A DNA stretch of 64,000 bases from Trichothermofontia sichuanensis B231 (GCF_026240635.1 NZ_CP110848.1:1118501-1182500), one strand, 5' to 3'. Positions 25,552 through 34,469 are shown, numbered from the stretch's first letter. Program-made: numbers and translations. The notes: generated from the sequence alone by a model not told the origin.

Positions 25552-27669
25552 TTAGATTTGCTTTAATACCAGTAGGCTGAGATCATCGCGCAAGGGTTCA
25601 TCCCCCACATAGCGCCACACATCCTCCAGCACCGCCTGCCGGATCTCTAGGGCCGATCGCTGGGCATGGGCGCACACCACCTGGCACAGACGCTCCAGTC
25701 CATACTGCTCCCGGGCTGCATTGGTCGCCTCTGTAATGCCATCGGTGTAGAGCACAACGACATCTCCCGTCTGTAATTGCACAGTTTTCTCCCTGACAAA
25801 TGCGGTGATGTCCGGTTCCAGGCCCAAGGGAAACCCCAAGTCGATTGTATCAATCCGCTCCACTTGGCCCGTCGCCCGCACCAGAATCAACTCCTCATGC
25901 TGACCGCTTAGGCGCAGGTGACCTGCCTCATACTCCAGTAAAGCCAGAGTCAGGCTTTTGCTCGATTGCATCCGTTGCAAGTTATCGTAGAGTGCTCGAT
26001 TCAGCGTCCCCAGGAACTTCACCGGATTGGCCTCCTGGTTCACCAACAGCGTCCGCACCGCCGTTTGCACCATCAGCATCAGCACCCCACTGTCCAAGCC
26101 ATGACCGGTGACATCGCCGATGCCAATTTTTACCTTGCCGTTGTATTGCAAGACGTCGTAGTAATCCCCCCCGACTTCGGCGGCAGGTTCCATAAATCCG
26201 GCAATCTGCAACCCCGCGATTGCCGCCAGTTCCTCCTCCTTGGGCAAGAGTAACCGTTGCAAGCGACGGGCTACATCCAACTCGGTGCCCAGCCGTTGGT
26301 TCTCCGCCGCCAATTGCTCATTGAGGTGGGAAATCTCCTGGTTCGCTGCTTGGAGTTCAAACGTGCGTTGGGCCACCCGTTGCTCCAGATCCGCATTGGC
26401 TGCTGCCAAGGCTGCAAATGAGGTCCGCAGTTGCTCAGCCATACGGTTAAAGGAGTGGGAGAGAGTTTCCAATTCCCGGACCCCCGTCACCTGCACCTGC
26501 TGGTCAAGCTCGCCATCCGCGATCGCCTGCGCCGCCGTATTCAAGCGCAGGATCGGGGTGGCAATCCAGTGGGCCGTCACCAACCCCACCCCCGTCGCCA
26601 GCAGCAAGGCCAGCAGCGACAGGCTGATCGTCCGCTGGGTGTTTGCCTGGATCTGGGTCATGAAGTCGGCTGCGGGGATAACGACCACAATCAGCCAATC
26701 GAGGCCGCGTTTATCCACAAAAGGGGTTACCTGTACCCATTGCAGTGACCCATCATCGCGGTGAAAATTCAACTGCTGGGTGGTTTGAATGTGGTTTAAG
26801 TCACTAAATTGGGTCGTCAAATATCGGGCAGTGGCTTGGATCAGAGGACTTTGACTGGCGATCGCGGACACCCGCTTGAGATCTTCCCCACTCCCCGTCA
26901 GCAGGGGTTCCCCCAGGGAGGAAGAGACCAGTAAACCCGATCGTTCGATGACAAAGGCTTGACCCGACTGGCTAATACGGAGACTGGTTAGGAAATTACT
27001 GACTTCCTTATGCAGGAAAAGGTCGATCGCGCATACACCCAATAATTGACGGTCAGTGAGACTATAAACGGGTAGCGCCGCCGTAATCGTAGGTAAATTG
27101 GTATTGAAATCAATATAGGTATCACTCCATATCGCCCGGCCCGCCGCCTTCGCTGCTTTATACCAGGGGCGGACACGGGGATCAAACTGGCGGGTCCGCA
27201 ATAACTGGGTGGCTTCCCCCTGCGCGTTCAATGCGTAGTAGTGACGCCGGTAATTGATGGCGGGATTGATTAGAGATAGGACCAGCGGCTCATTATCCTG
27301 GAAGCGAGCCACACCCATAAATTCTCCCCCCGCTTCGCCCCCACAGTACACATTACTCAGGTTCTTGAATTGCACCACCTGTTGCCAGAGTTGGGCACTG
27401 CCCTGGCCTGTCTTTAGGTTAATCACCCCGCGTTGGAGGGCACTGCCGTTAAGATGAATCAAACTGTGGGGCAGATCAACATAGGTTTGCATTTGCTGTT
27501 GAATGCGGTTTGTCAACTCCTGCCGCAATTGGGAGGCCAAGTCGGCGATCGCCCGCTGACCGTTCCGAAAGGAGAGATAGCCCACAATGCCCACCAAGCC
27601 CGCAAGCTGCAGAACAAAGGGGACCACCAGCAGCGATCGCAAACTTATCTGAGATCGTTTCACCGTCAT
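25552..27669 (-). CDS. Membrane PP2C/SpoIIE-type serine phosphatase with Cache and HAMP domains
   Basis: About 705 residues from ATG at 27669 (MTVKRSQISLRSLL); the frame is open to 27723. Layout: one transmembrane helix at the N-terminus, a periplasmic double-Cache sensor (about 40-350), a second helix (LALLLATGVGLVTAHWIA), HAMP, a coiled coil, and a SpoIIE/RsbU-type PP2C domain from about 490. Metal-binding aspartates are visible in GGDYYDVLQ, IGDVTGHGLDS, YTDGITEA and DDLSLLVL. The family dephosphorylates a serine on a STAS-domain protein; the STAS gene at 29306 is in the same cluster. It is therefore the likely signal-sensing input of a partner switch, responding to an extracellular small molecule. 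Confidence 0.93.
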   Translation of the reverse strand: MTVKRSQISLRSLLVVPFVLQLAGLVGIVGYLSFRNGQRAIADLASQLRQELTNRIQQQMQTYVDLPHSLIHLNGSALQRGVINLKTGQGSAQLWQQVVQFKNLSNVYCGGEAGGEFMGVARFQDNEPLVLSLINPAINYRRHYYALNAQGEATQLLRTRQFDPRVRPWYKAAKAAGRAIWSDTYIDFNTNLPTITAALPVYSLTDRQLLGVCAIDLFLHKEVSNFLTSLRISQSGQAFVIERSGLLVSSSLGEPLLTGSGEDLKRVSAIASQSPLIQATARYLTTQFSDLNHIQTTQQLNFHRDDGSLQWVQVTPFVDKRGLDWLIVVVIPAADFMTQIQANTQRTISLSLLALLLATGVGLVTAHWIATPILRLNTAAQAIADGELDQQVQVTGVRELETLSHSFNRMAEQLRTSFAALAAANADLEQRVAQRTFELQAANQEISHLNEQLAAENQRLGTELDVARRLQRLLLPKEEELAAIAGLQIAGFMEPAAEVGGDYYDVLQYNGKVKIGIGDVTGHGLDSGVLMLMVQTAVRTLLVNQEANPVKFLGTLNRALYDNLQRMQSSKSLTLALLEYEAGHLRLSGQHEELILVRATGQVERIDTIDLGFPLGLEPDITAFVREKTVQLQTGDVVVLYTDGITEATNAAREQYGLERLCQVVCAHAQRSALEIRQAVLEDVWRYVGDEPLRDDLSLLVLKQI

Positions 27670-27807
27670 ATCCCCCTCCCTCACCCATTGTTCCATCAGC
27701 AAGCGTCGCCGAGTACACCTCAACCAGGACTATTCTAGGGGTTTCCCGACCCGCCACTGTTCGGTTGGGCACCGCTGTTGCCCGCTTCCTCACACCCTGC
27801 CGCCAAA

Positions 27808-29295
27808 TTACAAGCGGTGTTTGCGACCCAACAGCCAGTAGGTACGCATCATCCCTTTACCCTTAATATGCAGATTGCCACGGGGTTGCAATTCGTAGTG
27901 GGCCGCTAGGGCCTGGTAGACCACCTCTGTCACCTGGATACATCCCGCTTTTCCTTGCGACTCCATGCGACTGGCGATATTGACCGTATCTCCCCACAGG
28001 TCATAACTGAACCTACGCGTGCCAATAACCCCCGCTACCACAGGACCGGTATGAATACCAATCCTCAACGTCAAGGGCAACCCCGCCGGCGTCCGAAATT
28101 GTCGAATCGCTGTCAACATATCCAGCGCTAAATTTGCCGCCGCATCGATCTGATCAACCTGGGGGTTGGGAACCCCACCCACCACCATATAGGCATCCCC
28201 GATCGTTTTAATTTTCTCTAACCGATAGTGATCGACTAACTGATCAAACGTTGAGAAAATCCCATTCAGCAAATTGACCACCGCTTCGGGGGGTGTCGTC
28301 GAGGCCAGAGCCGTAAAATCAACAATATCCGCAAACAAAACCGTCGCCGTAGTAAATGACTCCGCGATCGTCGTCTGCCCCTGCTTCAAACGTCGGGCGA
28401 TCGCGGGGGGCAGGACATTCAGCAACAAACGTTCAGCCAGTTGCCGTTGTTCCCGCAGATCCGCCTCCATCTGGCGGCGATCGGTAATTTCCTGGACACT
28501 ACCTTCGTAGTAACAAATTTTGCCAGCGTCATCGTGCACCGTACGCACATTCTCAGAAATCCAGATGATCGTGCCATCGCGGCGATAGACCTGGGACTCA
28601 AATCCAGAGACACTACCAAACTGGCGCAAATAGACTAGCAACTCCTCCCGCCGTTTAGGCTGGACATACAGCGTGCCCACATTGGTCACCGCCGTCATCA
28701 AGGCTGCCGGTGAGTCATAGCCCAAGATCCTGGCTAGAGTGGGATTGGCACTGAGGTAATGCCCAGTTTCAGTTACCTGAAAGATCCCTTCAGCCGCATT
28801 CTCAAAAATACTGCGATACTTGGCCTCTGCCTGCCGCAATTGGGCCGTTTGTGCTGCCACCTGTTGTTCAAGAGCCTCAGCCTGTTTGCGCAAGGCTTCC
28901 TCAGATTGGCGCATGGCTTCCACCGCCTGAGTATAGAACTGATACTCCAGCATGTCGCCGTGGGCTGCTGTGGTTTCGAGGATTAATTCCAGGTCGGCCT
29001 TATCTCGCAATACCGTAGCCAAAATTTCCTGCAGAGCTGCTTGCGCCAGTTGACGTTCGGTCACCTCGGCTTGCAGACGCTGATTGGCCGCGTGCAGTTG
29101 GGCCTCAATCAAATCGCCGTGTTCCGTCGTGGTTAGCAGGGCAATGTGCAGGTCCTGATTCTCTCGGCGCAGCCGCTCAACCTCAGCCTCAAGGTGCGCA
29201 ACTTGAGACCGCAGCGTTTCCATTGCCTCGCTACCAGGAAATTGCTCGGTGGGTTCACGGGCAGACCCGCCACTATCCTGAAACATTGGCCCCAT
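27808..29295 (-). CDS. Class III adenylyl cyclase with HGD coiled coil and PAS domain
   Basis: A 495-residue soluble protein. Residues about 25-150 are a coiled coil with HGD at 59-61 and 112-114, the module shared with the diguanylate cyclase at 20316. A PAS/PAC domain follows (YRSIFENAAEGIFQVTETG ... GSVQEITDRR), then a short helix and the cyclase domain from about 320 (TVLFADIVDFTALAS). Metal-binding Asp residues are in FADIVDF. The base-selecting pair reads Lys (IKTIGDAYM) and Asp (YDLWGDTVN), which predicts ATP rather than GTP as substrate, and the NIASRMES Asn/Arg pair is intact. It lies 10 bases after the STAS gene and just before the phosphatase gene, so it is probably in the same transcript. 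Confidence 0.93.
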   Translation of the reverse strand: MGPMFQDSGGSAREPTEQFPGSEAMETLRSQVAHLEAEVERLRRENQDLHIALLTTTEHGDLIEAQLHAANQRLQAEVTERQLAQAALQEILATVLRDKADLELILETTAAHGDMLEYQFYTQAVEAMRQSEEALRKQAEALEQQVAAQTAQLRQAEAKYRSIFENAAEGIFQVTETGHYLSANPTLARILGYDSPAALMTAVTNVGTLYVQPKRREELLVYLRQFGSVSGFESQVYRRDGTIIWISENVRTVHDDAGKICYYEGSVQEITDRRQMEADLREQRQLAERLLLNVLPPAIARRLKQGQTTIAESFTTATVLFADIVDFTALASTTPPEAVVNLLNGIFSTFDQLVDHYRLEKIKTIGDAYMVVGGVPNPQVDQIDAAANLALDMLTAIRQFRTPAGLPLTLRIGIHTGPVVAGVIGTRRFSYDLWGDTVNIASRMESQGKAGCIQVTEVVYQALAAHYELQPRGNLHIKGKGMMRTYWLLGRKHRL

Positions 29296-29305
29296 TAACC
29301 ATGCA

Positions 29306-29647
29306 CTAACTAAACTCTAGCTGAAGGGAAGGCATCAATCGCTGGAGATTCTTGAGCGATTTGGCCTGCCAGAGGACCTGATCGGATCCCTGAAACACCA
29401 AGACTGCATCGCCCTTCTGGCGAACCTTTACCACAAACATTGACAACATACTGATGCCGGAGCTATTGAGGAACTCCAACTCGCGCAGGTTAATGATCAA
29501 TGTGGGGGATTGGGCCAGCACGCCCAGGAGGAGATCCATGATCGGTCGATATTCCTCCATCCCCTCCAAACGAAGAAATCCTCGGAAAAAGACCGTGGAA
29601 GTTTCCGGCTCATACCAAACGGCATAATCGTTTGTTTTAATTTCCAC
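29306..29647 (-). CDS. STAS-like anti-sigma-factor-antagonist-type protein
   Basis: A 113-residue single-domain protein. The core LIINLRELEFLNSSGISMLS carries the serine pair typical of the phosphorylation site of SpoIIAA/RsbV-like STAS proteins. The N-terminal NDYAVWYEPETSTVFFRGFL is a variant seen in cyanobacterial partner-switch proteins. GTG at 29647 is the start; AGGAG lies 9 bases upstream. Its neighbours are a GHKL kinase-like protein upstream and a SpoIIE phosphatase downstream, so it should be the protein whose phosphorylation state is switched between the two. Confidence 0.85.
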   Translation of the reverse strand: MEIKTNDYAVWYEPETSTVFFRGFLRLEGMEEYRPIMDLLLGVLAQSPTLIINLRELEFLNSSGISMLSMFVVKVRQKGDAVLVFQGSDQVLWQAKSLKNLQRLMPSLQLEFS

Positions 29648-29720
29648 AGGTATTCACTCCTGACTGTGTGGTTAAAGGTCCAAGGCTTAAAGGTCAGTAA
29701 GGCTAACACATGGACTACCC

Positions 29721-30317
29721 CTAACCGGGAATGGGCAAGCAGACTATCACCGTAATTTTGACGGTTTCTAGGTGATCAGCCAGCGGCTGCAAGGACCAGC
29801 CCATCTTCGCACCATAGTCATGCATAATCGTCAGCAACCCCATTTGCGACGGCCCTGTCCCCGTTGCCGTTTTCTCCAGTTGGTGGGTATAAAATTCATC
29901 CAAATCAGCCGCTAGTAATGTTTCAATAAATGTCTGGTAGGTGGCAGCCCAAGTCGTACTTGTATAGTTAGTCACTTCAAAGATAATCTCATGGGCATAT
30001 AGATGCAGGGTAATGCTAATGGGGTGATTGTTGCCTTCGACACTGTACTTGACTGCATTTTCCATCAACTCATTGGCGATATAACTGACGACAGCCTTAA
30101 CTGTATCCTGGCGATTAATTTTGCTATCCGGGATTTGATCACCCGGGAAAAATGCGGCGAAATAGTCGCCCAGAAAATCAGCAGACAAGCCATAGTTCCG
30201 CCATCGGCGACGGCGAGGCGGCGAGGCGGGGGAAAAGTGAAGCGTTAAATATTCATCACTGGCGGGGATGCTGTCTAAGGAAAGACCGAAGGTTTGGGCT
30301 GGGGGAGGGGGCATCAT
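29721..30317 (-). CDS. GHKL ATPase-like anti-sigma/kinase protein (DUF6272-like)
   Basis: A 198-residue soluble protein with an N-box SYIANELMENAVKYS (about residue 80) and a glycine-containing region TGPSQMGLLTIMHDYGA, fitting a compact GHKL fold of the RsbW/SpoIIAB type as found in cyanobacterial partner-switch loci. The N-terminal PPRRRRWRNYG is encoded by a GC-rich, repetitive stretch. The glycine-rich G2 box is weak, so kinase activity is inferred from family and context, not from all motifs. It is the first gene of the signalling cluster and lies 76 bases downstream of cobH. Confidence 0.75.
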   Translation of the reverse strand: MMPPPPAQTFGLSLDSIPASDEYLTLHFSPASPPRRRRWRNYGLSADFLGDYFAAFFPGDQIPDSKINRQDTVKAVVSYIANELMENAVKYSVEGNNHPISITLHLYAHEIIFEVTNYTSTTWAATYQTFIETLLAADLDEFYTHQLEKTATGTGPSQMGLLTIMHDYGAKMGWSLQPLADHLETVKITVIVCLPIPG

Positions 30318-30393
30318 AGGACACTCAGAGGGGATGGGAGGAGGGCGGCGCTAATCAGGGTATGACATTGGTAATGATCAGCCCTTGATCTTA

Positions 30394-31131
30394 TCAGATG
30401 CCTTTCCGCTCCACTGCCTCTATGGTGGGTTGCTGCTCAGCGATCGCGATGTCACATTCTGGTCGGATGGCTAATAGTAATAGGGCATTCACGATCGCGG
30501 CTGCCACTGCCGATCCACCCTTGCGACCTTCGGTCCAAATTTTGGGCACAGGGGTTTGGCGCAGGACGGCTTTGGATTCCAACACTGCCACAAAGCCAAC
30601 GGGCACACCAATAATCAACGCGGGAGGCTGGGGCGCTTGGGCCACTTGGTTGCACAGGGCAAGGAGAGCGGTGGGGGCATTCCCGATGACGTAAATAGCG
30701 TGGGGATACTGCTGCCAGCACTGCAACATGCCCGTTTCCGTGCGCGTGCGGTTAGGTTGGGGCTGGGTTACCGGCTCGATGGCACAGAGGAGGGGGTTAC
30801 CCAGGGTGCGAGCGATCGTGCCCTGGACGCCCTGTTTCACCATGCCGACATCGACCACGATCGGCACGCCAGCCCGGAGTGCTGTGATCCCTTGGGCGAT
30901 CGCATCGGGGCTGAAGCGCAGCAGATCCTTAAACTCAAAGTCAGCGGTACTGTGGATCACCCGTTGCACGATCGCATACTCCTCAGCCGTGAAGGCATGT
31001 GGCCCGATTTCGCGATCGATTTGGGCAAAACTTTGCTGGAGAATAGGATGGATGAGTGCCGACGGCGGGCAAGATCCTGGCTCGGACATGGGCAAGGGCA
31101 TGGGAAACAAACCAAGAGGGATCAGTCCCAT
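30394..31131 (-). CDS. cobH: Precorrin-8X/cobalt-precorrin-8 methylmutase
   Basis: CobH/CbiC moves a methyl group from C-11 to C-12 of the corrin precursor to give hydrogenobyrinate or cobyrinate. The family pattern is complete: HPILQQSFAQIDREIG, then the catalytic histidine in VIHSTADFEFKDLLRF, DVGMVKQGVQG, IGNAPTALLALC, and IGVPVGFVAVLESKAVL, ending in RKGGSAVAAAIVNALL. Length is 245 residues, with a variable leader of about 20. The gene is followed by the partner-switch cluster; co-transcription is possible but the roles are unrelated as far as known. No cobalamin-riboswitch boxes were recognised upstream. Confidence 0.95.
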   Translation of the reverse strand: MGLIPLGLFPMPLPMSEPGSCPPSALIHPILQQSFAQIDREIGPHAFTAEEYAIVQRVIHSTADFEFKDLLRFSPDAIAQGITALRAGVPIVVDVGMVKQGVQGTIARTLGNPLLCAIEPVTQPQPNRTRTETGMLQCWQQYPHAIYVIGNAPTALLALCNQVAQAPQPPALIIGVPVGFVAVLESKAVLRQTPVPKIWTEGRKGGSAVAAAIVNALLLLAIRPECDIAIAEQQPTIEAVERKGI

Positions 31132-31371
31132 TTTCTAATAGTTTCTGAATCATCGGGTGCCCCTAGGGGTGATTAACCTAACACTCCTGCTGACCGATAT
31201 TGCGGGTCACATCTCCTAAGCTATATTCCTAAGTCAAGTGATTCAGTGGTCCCTGGGTATGTGGGGTTAGCAAGGGGTAGGCCCCTCGTCTATAGCCCGG
31301 AATGCGGATAGTCTTGCGTCCCGACGGCCCAACCGGATCACCCAAGGTGTCCTTGTAAGTGGAGGTTTGTG

Positions 31372-32424
31372 GTGTCAGAACTCGAATATTCCCCGTCCTC
31401 ACCCACTCCCCCCACGGCTGCGTTCACGCCTGCCCAATTACCCGCCAGTTGGCCAGGGGATACTCTGTCAGCGGCGGTAGCCGGTCAGCCTGTGAGTCAG
31501 GCCACTGCTTCCGTAGCGTCTTCGGCGGAAAGTCGTCGGATTGCGGCTCTGGAGTTAGCGCTGGACGAGGCAATGATCGTTTTGCGACAGTTGCGCAGTC
31601 AACTCAAGGATCAACAGATCCTAGAGGGTCAACTGGCACGACTTGAAGATTTTTCCAATATGCAACACCAAGCGATCGGGGAATTGAAACACCAACTCAC
31701 GCAAATTCTGTCCCTCGGTCTTGGCAGTGATCGCCTGTTGCAGCAAGCCCGAGTAGCGATTACCGAATTAGATGCCCAGGGATTAACGGCCCAACCCCTT
31801 AACAGCACAAGACCTCGGCTCACGGCTACGCCAGGGGTGGTTGCGGCCTGGGGGGCAGCGGAGTCAGCGACCACGATCGCCACGCTCCAACGGGCACTAG
31901 CGACGGCCCACCAGCAGATCCATACCCTAGAAACCCAAATTGCCCGCCAAACCGTGACCCAGGCCACCTTGCAGCAAGCCCATCAAGAGTTAGAACAGGA
32001 ACGCGATCAGCAGGGGAAACGGCTCCAGTCCTTAGAACAGCAGCAGGCGGAAATGCAGGAGCAAATCCTGAAGCAAATGCGACAGGCCCAAGAGTACGAA
32101 GCCGCCATCCAGCACTGGCAAACCCGCTGTCTGGAAGGCCAGCAACAGGCCAAAGAGCTTGAACCGCTGCTGCAACAGTTGGCAGCCCAACTCAGCGCTT
32201 CTCAGGCAAGTCTCGATATGGCGAATCTCAAGGCGATCGTGACCGATGCCCAAACGACGATCGCCCACCTCCAAACCCGCTTGGCCCAAGTGTTAGCCAG
32301 CCTGACTCCCGCAGCGCTGCCTCCCTTGGCGGCGGGCGATGGGAAACGCGGATTGGCGGCGGCGGCGATCGCCCCCAAATCCGTGAAAGTCGATTTGCCT
32401 AATTTTCTTAGCCGTCGCCCCTAG
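31372..32424 (+). CDS. Coiled-coil protein of unknown function
   Basis: About 350 residues. After a Pro/Thr/Ala-rich leader of 50 residues it is dominated by heptad-repeat helices rich in Gln, Leu and Glu (residues about 60-135 and 180-315), for example ELKHQLTQILSLGL and TLQQAHQELEQERDQQGKRL. The end FLSRRP is basic. There is no signal peptide or catalytic motif. Such proteins are common in cyanobacteria as scaffolds or cell-shape factors, but I cannot assign a role. GTG at 31372 was chosen over GTG at 31369 because GGAGG at 31361-31365 is 6 bases from it. Confidence 0.75.
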   Translation: MSELEYSPSSPTPPTAAFTPAQLPASWPGDTLSAAVAGQPVSQATASVASSAESRRIAALELALDEAMIVLRQLRSQLKDQQILEGQLARLEDFSNMQHQAIGELKHQLTQILSLGLGSDRLLQQARVAITELDAQGLTAQPLNSTRPRLTATPGVVAAWGAAESATTIATLQRALATAHQQIHTLETQIARQTVTQATLQQAHQELEQERDQQGKRLQSLEQQQAEMQEQILKQMRQAQEYEAAIQHWQTRCLEGQQQAKELEPLLQQLAAQLSASQASLDMANLKAIVTDAQTTIAHLQTRLAQVLASLTPAALPPLAAGDGKRGLAAAAIAPKSVKVDLPNFLSRRP

Positions 32425-32551
32425 GGTACCGTCGATCCAGCCAGACCCTGGACCGGTGATTTGCCTGAAGAAAGGCGACGCGAATACCAAAGCGGTGCTA
32501 GGATAACCATCTTGCCTATCTAGCTTACCTATCTGGCTTACCGACTGGGGG

Positions 32552-32640
32552 TGGGTCTGCCCAGTGTGCCGAGTTTAGAGGGCTGAGGCTGCGGTGAGGC
32601 CGGCAAATCTCCACCGGCACCCTGCCAAACGGGAGACCCA
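32552..32640 (+). ncRNA. Possible structured RNA element, unclassified
   Basis: TGGGTCT (32552-32558) pairs perfectly with AGACCCA (32634-32640), extended inwards by CCC/GGG past a one-base bulge. A second stem GTGCCG (32566-32571) / CGGCAC (32615-32620) is nested inside, with a further possible GGTG/CACC helix. This nested layout, 227 bases before an aminotransferase gene, looks like a folded RNA. I do not recognise it as a known riboswitch, and there is no T-run for a terminator. Confidence 0.3.
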
Positions 32641-32670
32641 GTATGTCATTCTGAAAGTCAGACTAACCAT

Positions 32671-32718
32671 CCATTTAACCCATCTACCATTTAACCCATC
32701 TATTCAACCCATCAACTA
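32671..32718. repeat. 16-base tandem repeat, about 2.8 copies
   Basis: CCATTTAACCCATCTA occurs at 32671-32686 and 32687-32702, followed by a degenerate third unit. Just downstream is element B4. Confidence 0.7.
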
Positions 32719-32727
32719 GCTCATCTA

Positions 32728-32830
32728 TGGTCAATCTAAATAAGAACGATATAGTTTTTCACTCCCCTCTCCCGCTCTGGGAGAGGGGTGGGGGGTGAGG
32801 GGGCTGTTTCAGCCTAAATGGCAATGACTA
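32728..32830 (+). repeat. Family B element, copy B4
   Basis: 103 bases, starting TGGTCAATCTAAATAAG and ending ATGGCAATGACTA, flanked by TA on both sides. It ends 36 bases before the aminotransferase start, so its right part lies within that gene's likely promoter or leader. Confidence 0.85.
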
Positions 32831-32866
32831 TAACTAACTCATCAACGCATAGAGGTCAGTACATTC

Positions 32867-34021
32867 ATGGACAACAAGCTGATGCTAATGATTCCGGGGC
32901 CAACCCCCGTGCCCGAAAAGGTGTTGCTGGCTTTGGCCAAACATCCGATTGGTCACCGCAGCCGTGAGTTTTCCGACTTACAGGGGGAAATTACGGCCCG
33001 GTTGAAATGGTTGCATCAGACACAAAATGATGTGCTGATTCTGGCGGCCAGTGGAACCGGCGCAATGGAGGCCGGGATTATTAACTTTCTGAGTCCCGGC
33101 GATCGCGTCCTGGTGGGCTGTAACGGCAAATTTGGTGAACGCTGGGCGGCGGTCTGTCAGGCTTACAGTCTTCAGGTGGAAACTATCACCGCTGAGTGGG
33201 GTAAACCTCTGGACCCGCAACAGTTTCAGGCAACTCTGGAGGCCGATCGCGATCGCGCCATTAAAGCGGTCATCGTTACCCACAGCGAAACCTCCACGGG
33301 CGTTCTCAATGATTTAGCCGCGATTAGCCAATTCGTGAAAGCACACGAAAAAGCTTTGCTGATCGTCGATGCCGTTACCAGCTTGGGGGCAACCAACGTA
33401 CCGATGGATGCGTGGGGGATTGATGTCATCGCCTCCGGCTCGCAAAAAGGTTTCATGATTCCGCCGGGTCTGGGCTTTGTGGCCGTAAGTCCTAAGGCGT
33501 GGGAAGCGTATAAAACGGCGACCCTGCCCCGCTTCTATCTGGATTTGGGAAAATACCGCAAGGATGCGGCTAAGAACACCACCCCCTTTACTCCCCCCGT
33601 CAACCTGTTTTTTGCCCTGCAAGTGGCGCTGCAAATGATGCAGGCAGAAGGGCTAGATGCCATCTTCCAACGCCACGATCGCCTGATGCGGGCAACCCAG
33701 GCAGCCGTTCAAGCCTTGGGGTTACCCCTATTTGCCGCTCCGGGGGCAGGCAGTCCCGCCATTACGGCAGTAGCTCCCACCCAGGTGGAAGCCGAGCAGG
33801 TGCGAGCGACGATGAAAAAGCACTACGACATCGTGCTGGCTGGGGGCCAGGATCACCTCAAGGGCAAGATTTTCCGCATTGGGCATCTGGGCTTTGTCGC
33901 TGAGCGGGATATCCTCGCGGCGATCGCTGCCCTAGAGGCCAGCTTGGTCGAGTTGGGCTACAGCGGCTTCACGGCAGGCGCCGGGGTTGCCGCTGCCGCC
34001 AGCATTTTTGCGAAGGGGTAG
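32867..34021 (+). CDS. Class V aminotransferase (serine/alanine--glyoxylate type)
   Basis: A 384-residue PLP enzyme. Family marks are MIPGPTPVPEKVLLAL at the start, GHRSREF, ASGTGAMEAGI (cofactor phosphate), LLIVDAVTSLGATNVP (Asp that binds the pyridine nitrogen), and the Schiff-base lysine in ASGSQKGFM. The C-terminal GKIFRIGHLGFV holds the carboxylate-binding Arg. Cyanobacterial members have also been annotated as the small subunit of a soluble hydrogenase, which is probably a misnomer; a photorespiratory glyoxylate transamination role is more likely. ATG at 32867 has a GAGG about 14 bases upstream. Single gene. Confidence 0.93.
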   Translation: MDNKLMLMIPGPTPVPEKVLLALAKHPIGHRSREFSDLQGEITARLKWLHQTQNDVLILAASGTGAMEAGIINFLSPGDRVLVGCNGKFGERWAAVCQAYSLQVETITAEWGKPLDPQQFQATLEADRDRAIKAVIVTHSETSTGVLNDLAAISQFVKAHEKALLIVDAVTSLGATNVPMDAWGIDVIASGSQKGFMIPPGLGFVAVSPKAWEAYKTATLPRFYLDLGKYRKDAAKNTTPFTPPVNLFFALQVALQMMQAEGLDAIFQRHDRLMRATQAAVQALGLPLFAAPGAGSPAITAVAPTQVEAEQVRATMKKHYDIVLAGGQDHLKGKIFRIGHLGFVAERDILAAIAALEASLVELGYSGFTAGAGVAAAASIFAKG

Positions 34022-34326
34022 CCCCTGCTCACCCTGAATGGGGGTAGGTTGGGCTGGTTACGTGAGGAGAGAGCAGAAAGCAGAGAGGAAAGCGGTAAGA
34101 AGGAAGCAACCCGCTTTGGTCCGGGTTGACTGATGAATCTTTGCCCCTCACGTGCGGGGAAAGAAGAGACGAAAGAGAACGGCGATCGTCGCTCAGTTTT
34201 CCTCACTTCTCACGCCTCTATCCTCACTCCTAAATTCCTGGCTTGATGAGCACCTCGCCCGCTCGGGGAGAGGGGTCGGGCAGTTCGAGTTTGGTCAGTC
34301 AATCAGGTAGGTTGTCAAACGCCGTG
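34022..34326. other. Intergenic stretch between the aminotransferase gene and repeat C1
   Basis: 305 bases with no supported gene. It contains a purine-rich stretch (about 34060-34115) and, at about 34275-34305, CAGTTCGAGTTTGGTCAGTC, a fragment of the repeat also seen at about 45630-45655 and 59465-59488. Confidence 0.5.
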
Positions 34327-34469
34327 GGGAGCATCTCAGTTGGGCAAGATGCGGCCCTCATCCCCCAACCCCTTCTCCCCACTTGGGAGAAGGGGAGCCG
34401 GATTTTCCAGTCCCTCTCCCGCTCTGGGAGAGGGATTTAGGGTGAGGGCCGCATAAGTGAGATGCACCC
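34327..34469. repeat. Family C element, copy C1 (143 bp) with 9-bp target duplication
   Basis: Ends GGGAGCATCTCA and TGAGATGCACCC are inverted repeats (11 of 12). AACGCCGTG lies directly outside both ends (34318-34326 and 34470-34478), an exact 9-base direct repeat. The interior has two hairpins (CCTTCTCC/GGAGAAGG and CTCTCCC/GGGAGAG). No ORF. It sits upstream of the KefB-type gene. Confidence 0.9.

Noticed and set aside
30556-31176. 206-residue open frame on the plus strand
   Set aside because: It is antisense to cobH and has no recognisable family or ribosome binding site.
31132-31371. Possible cobalamin riboswitch near cobH
   Set aside because: The conserved B12-box sequences were looked for on the minus strand upstream of cobH and not found. 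The same holds upstream of cobQ.
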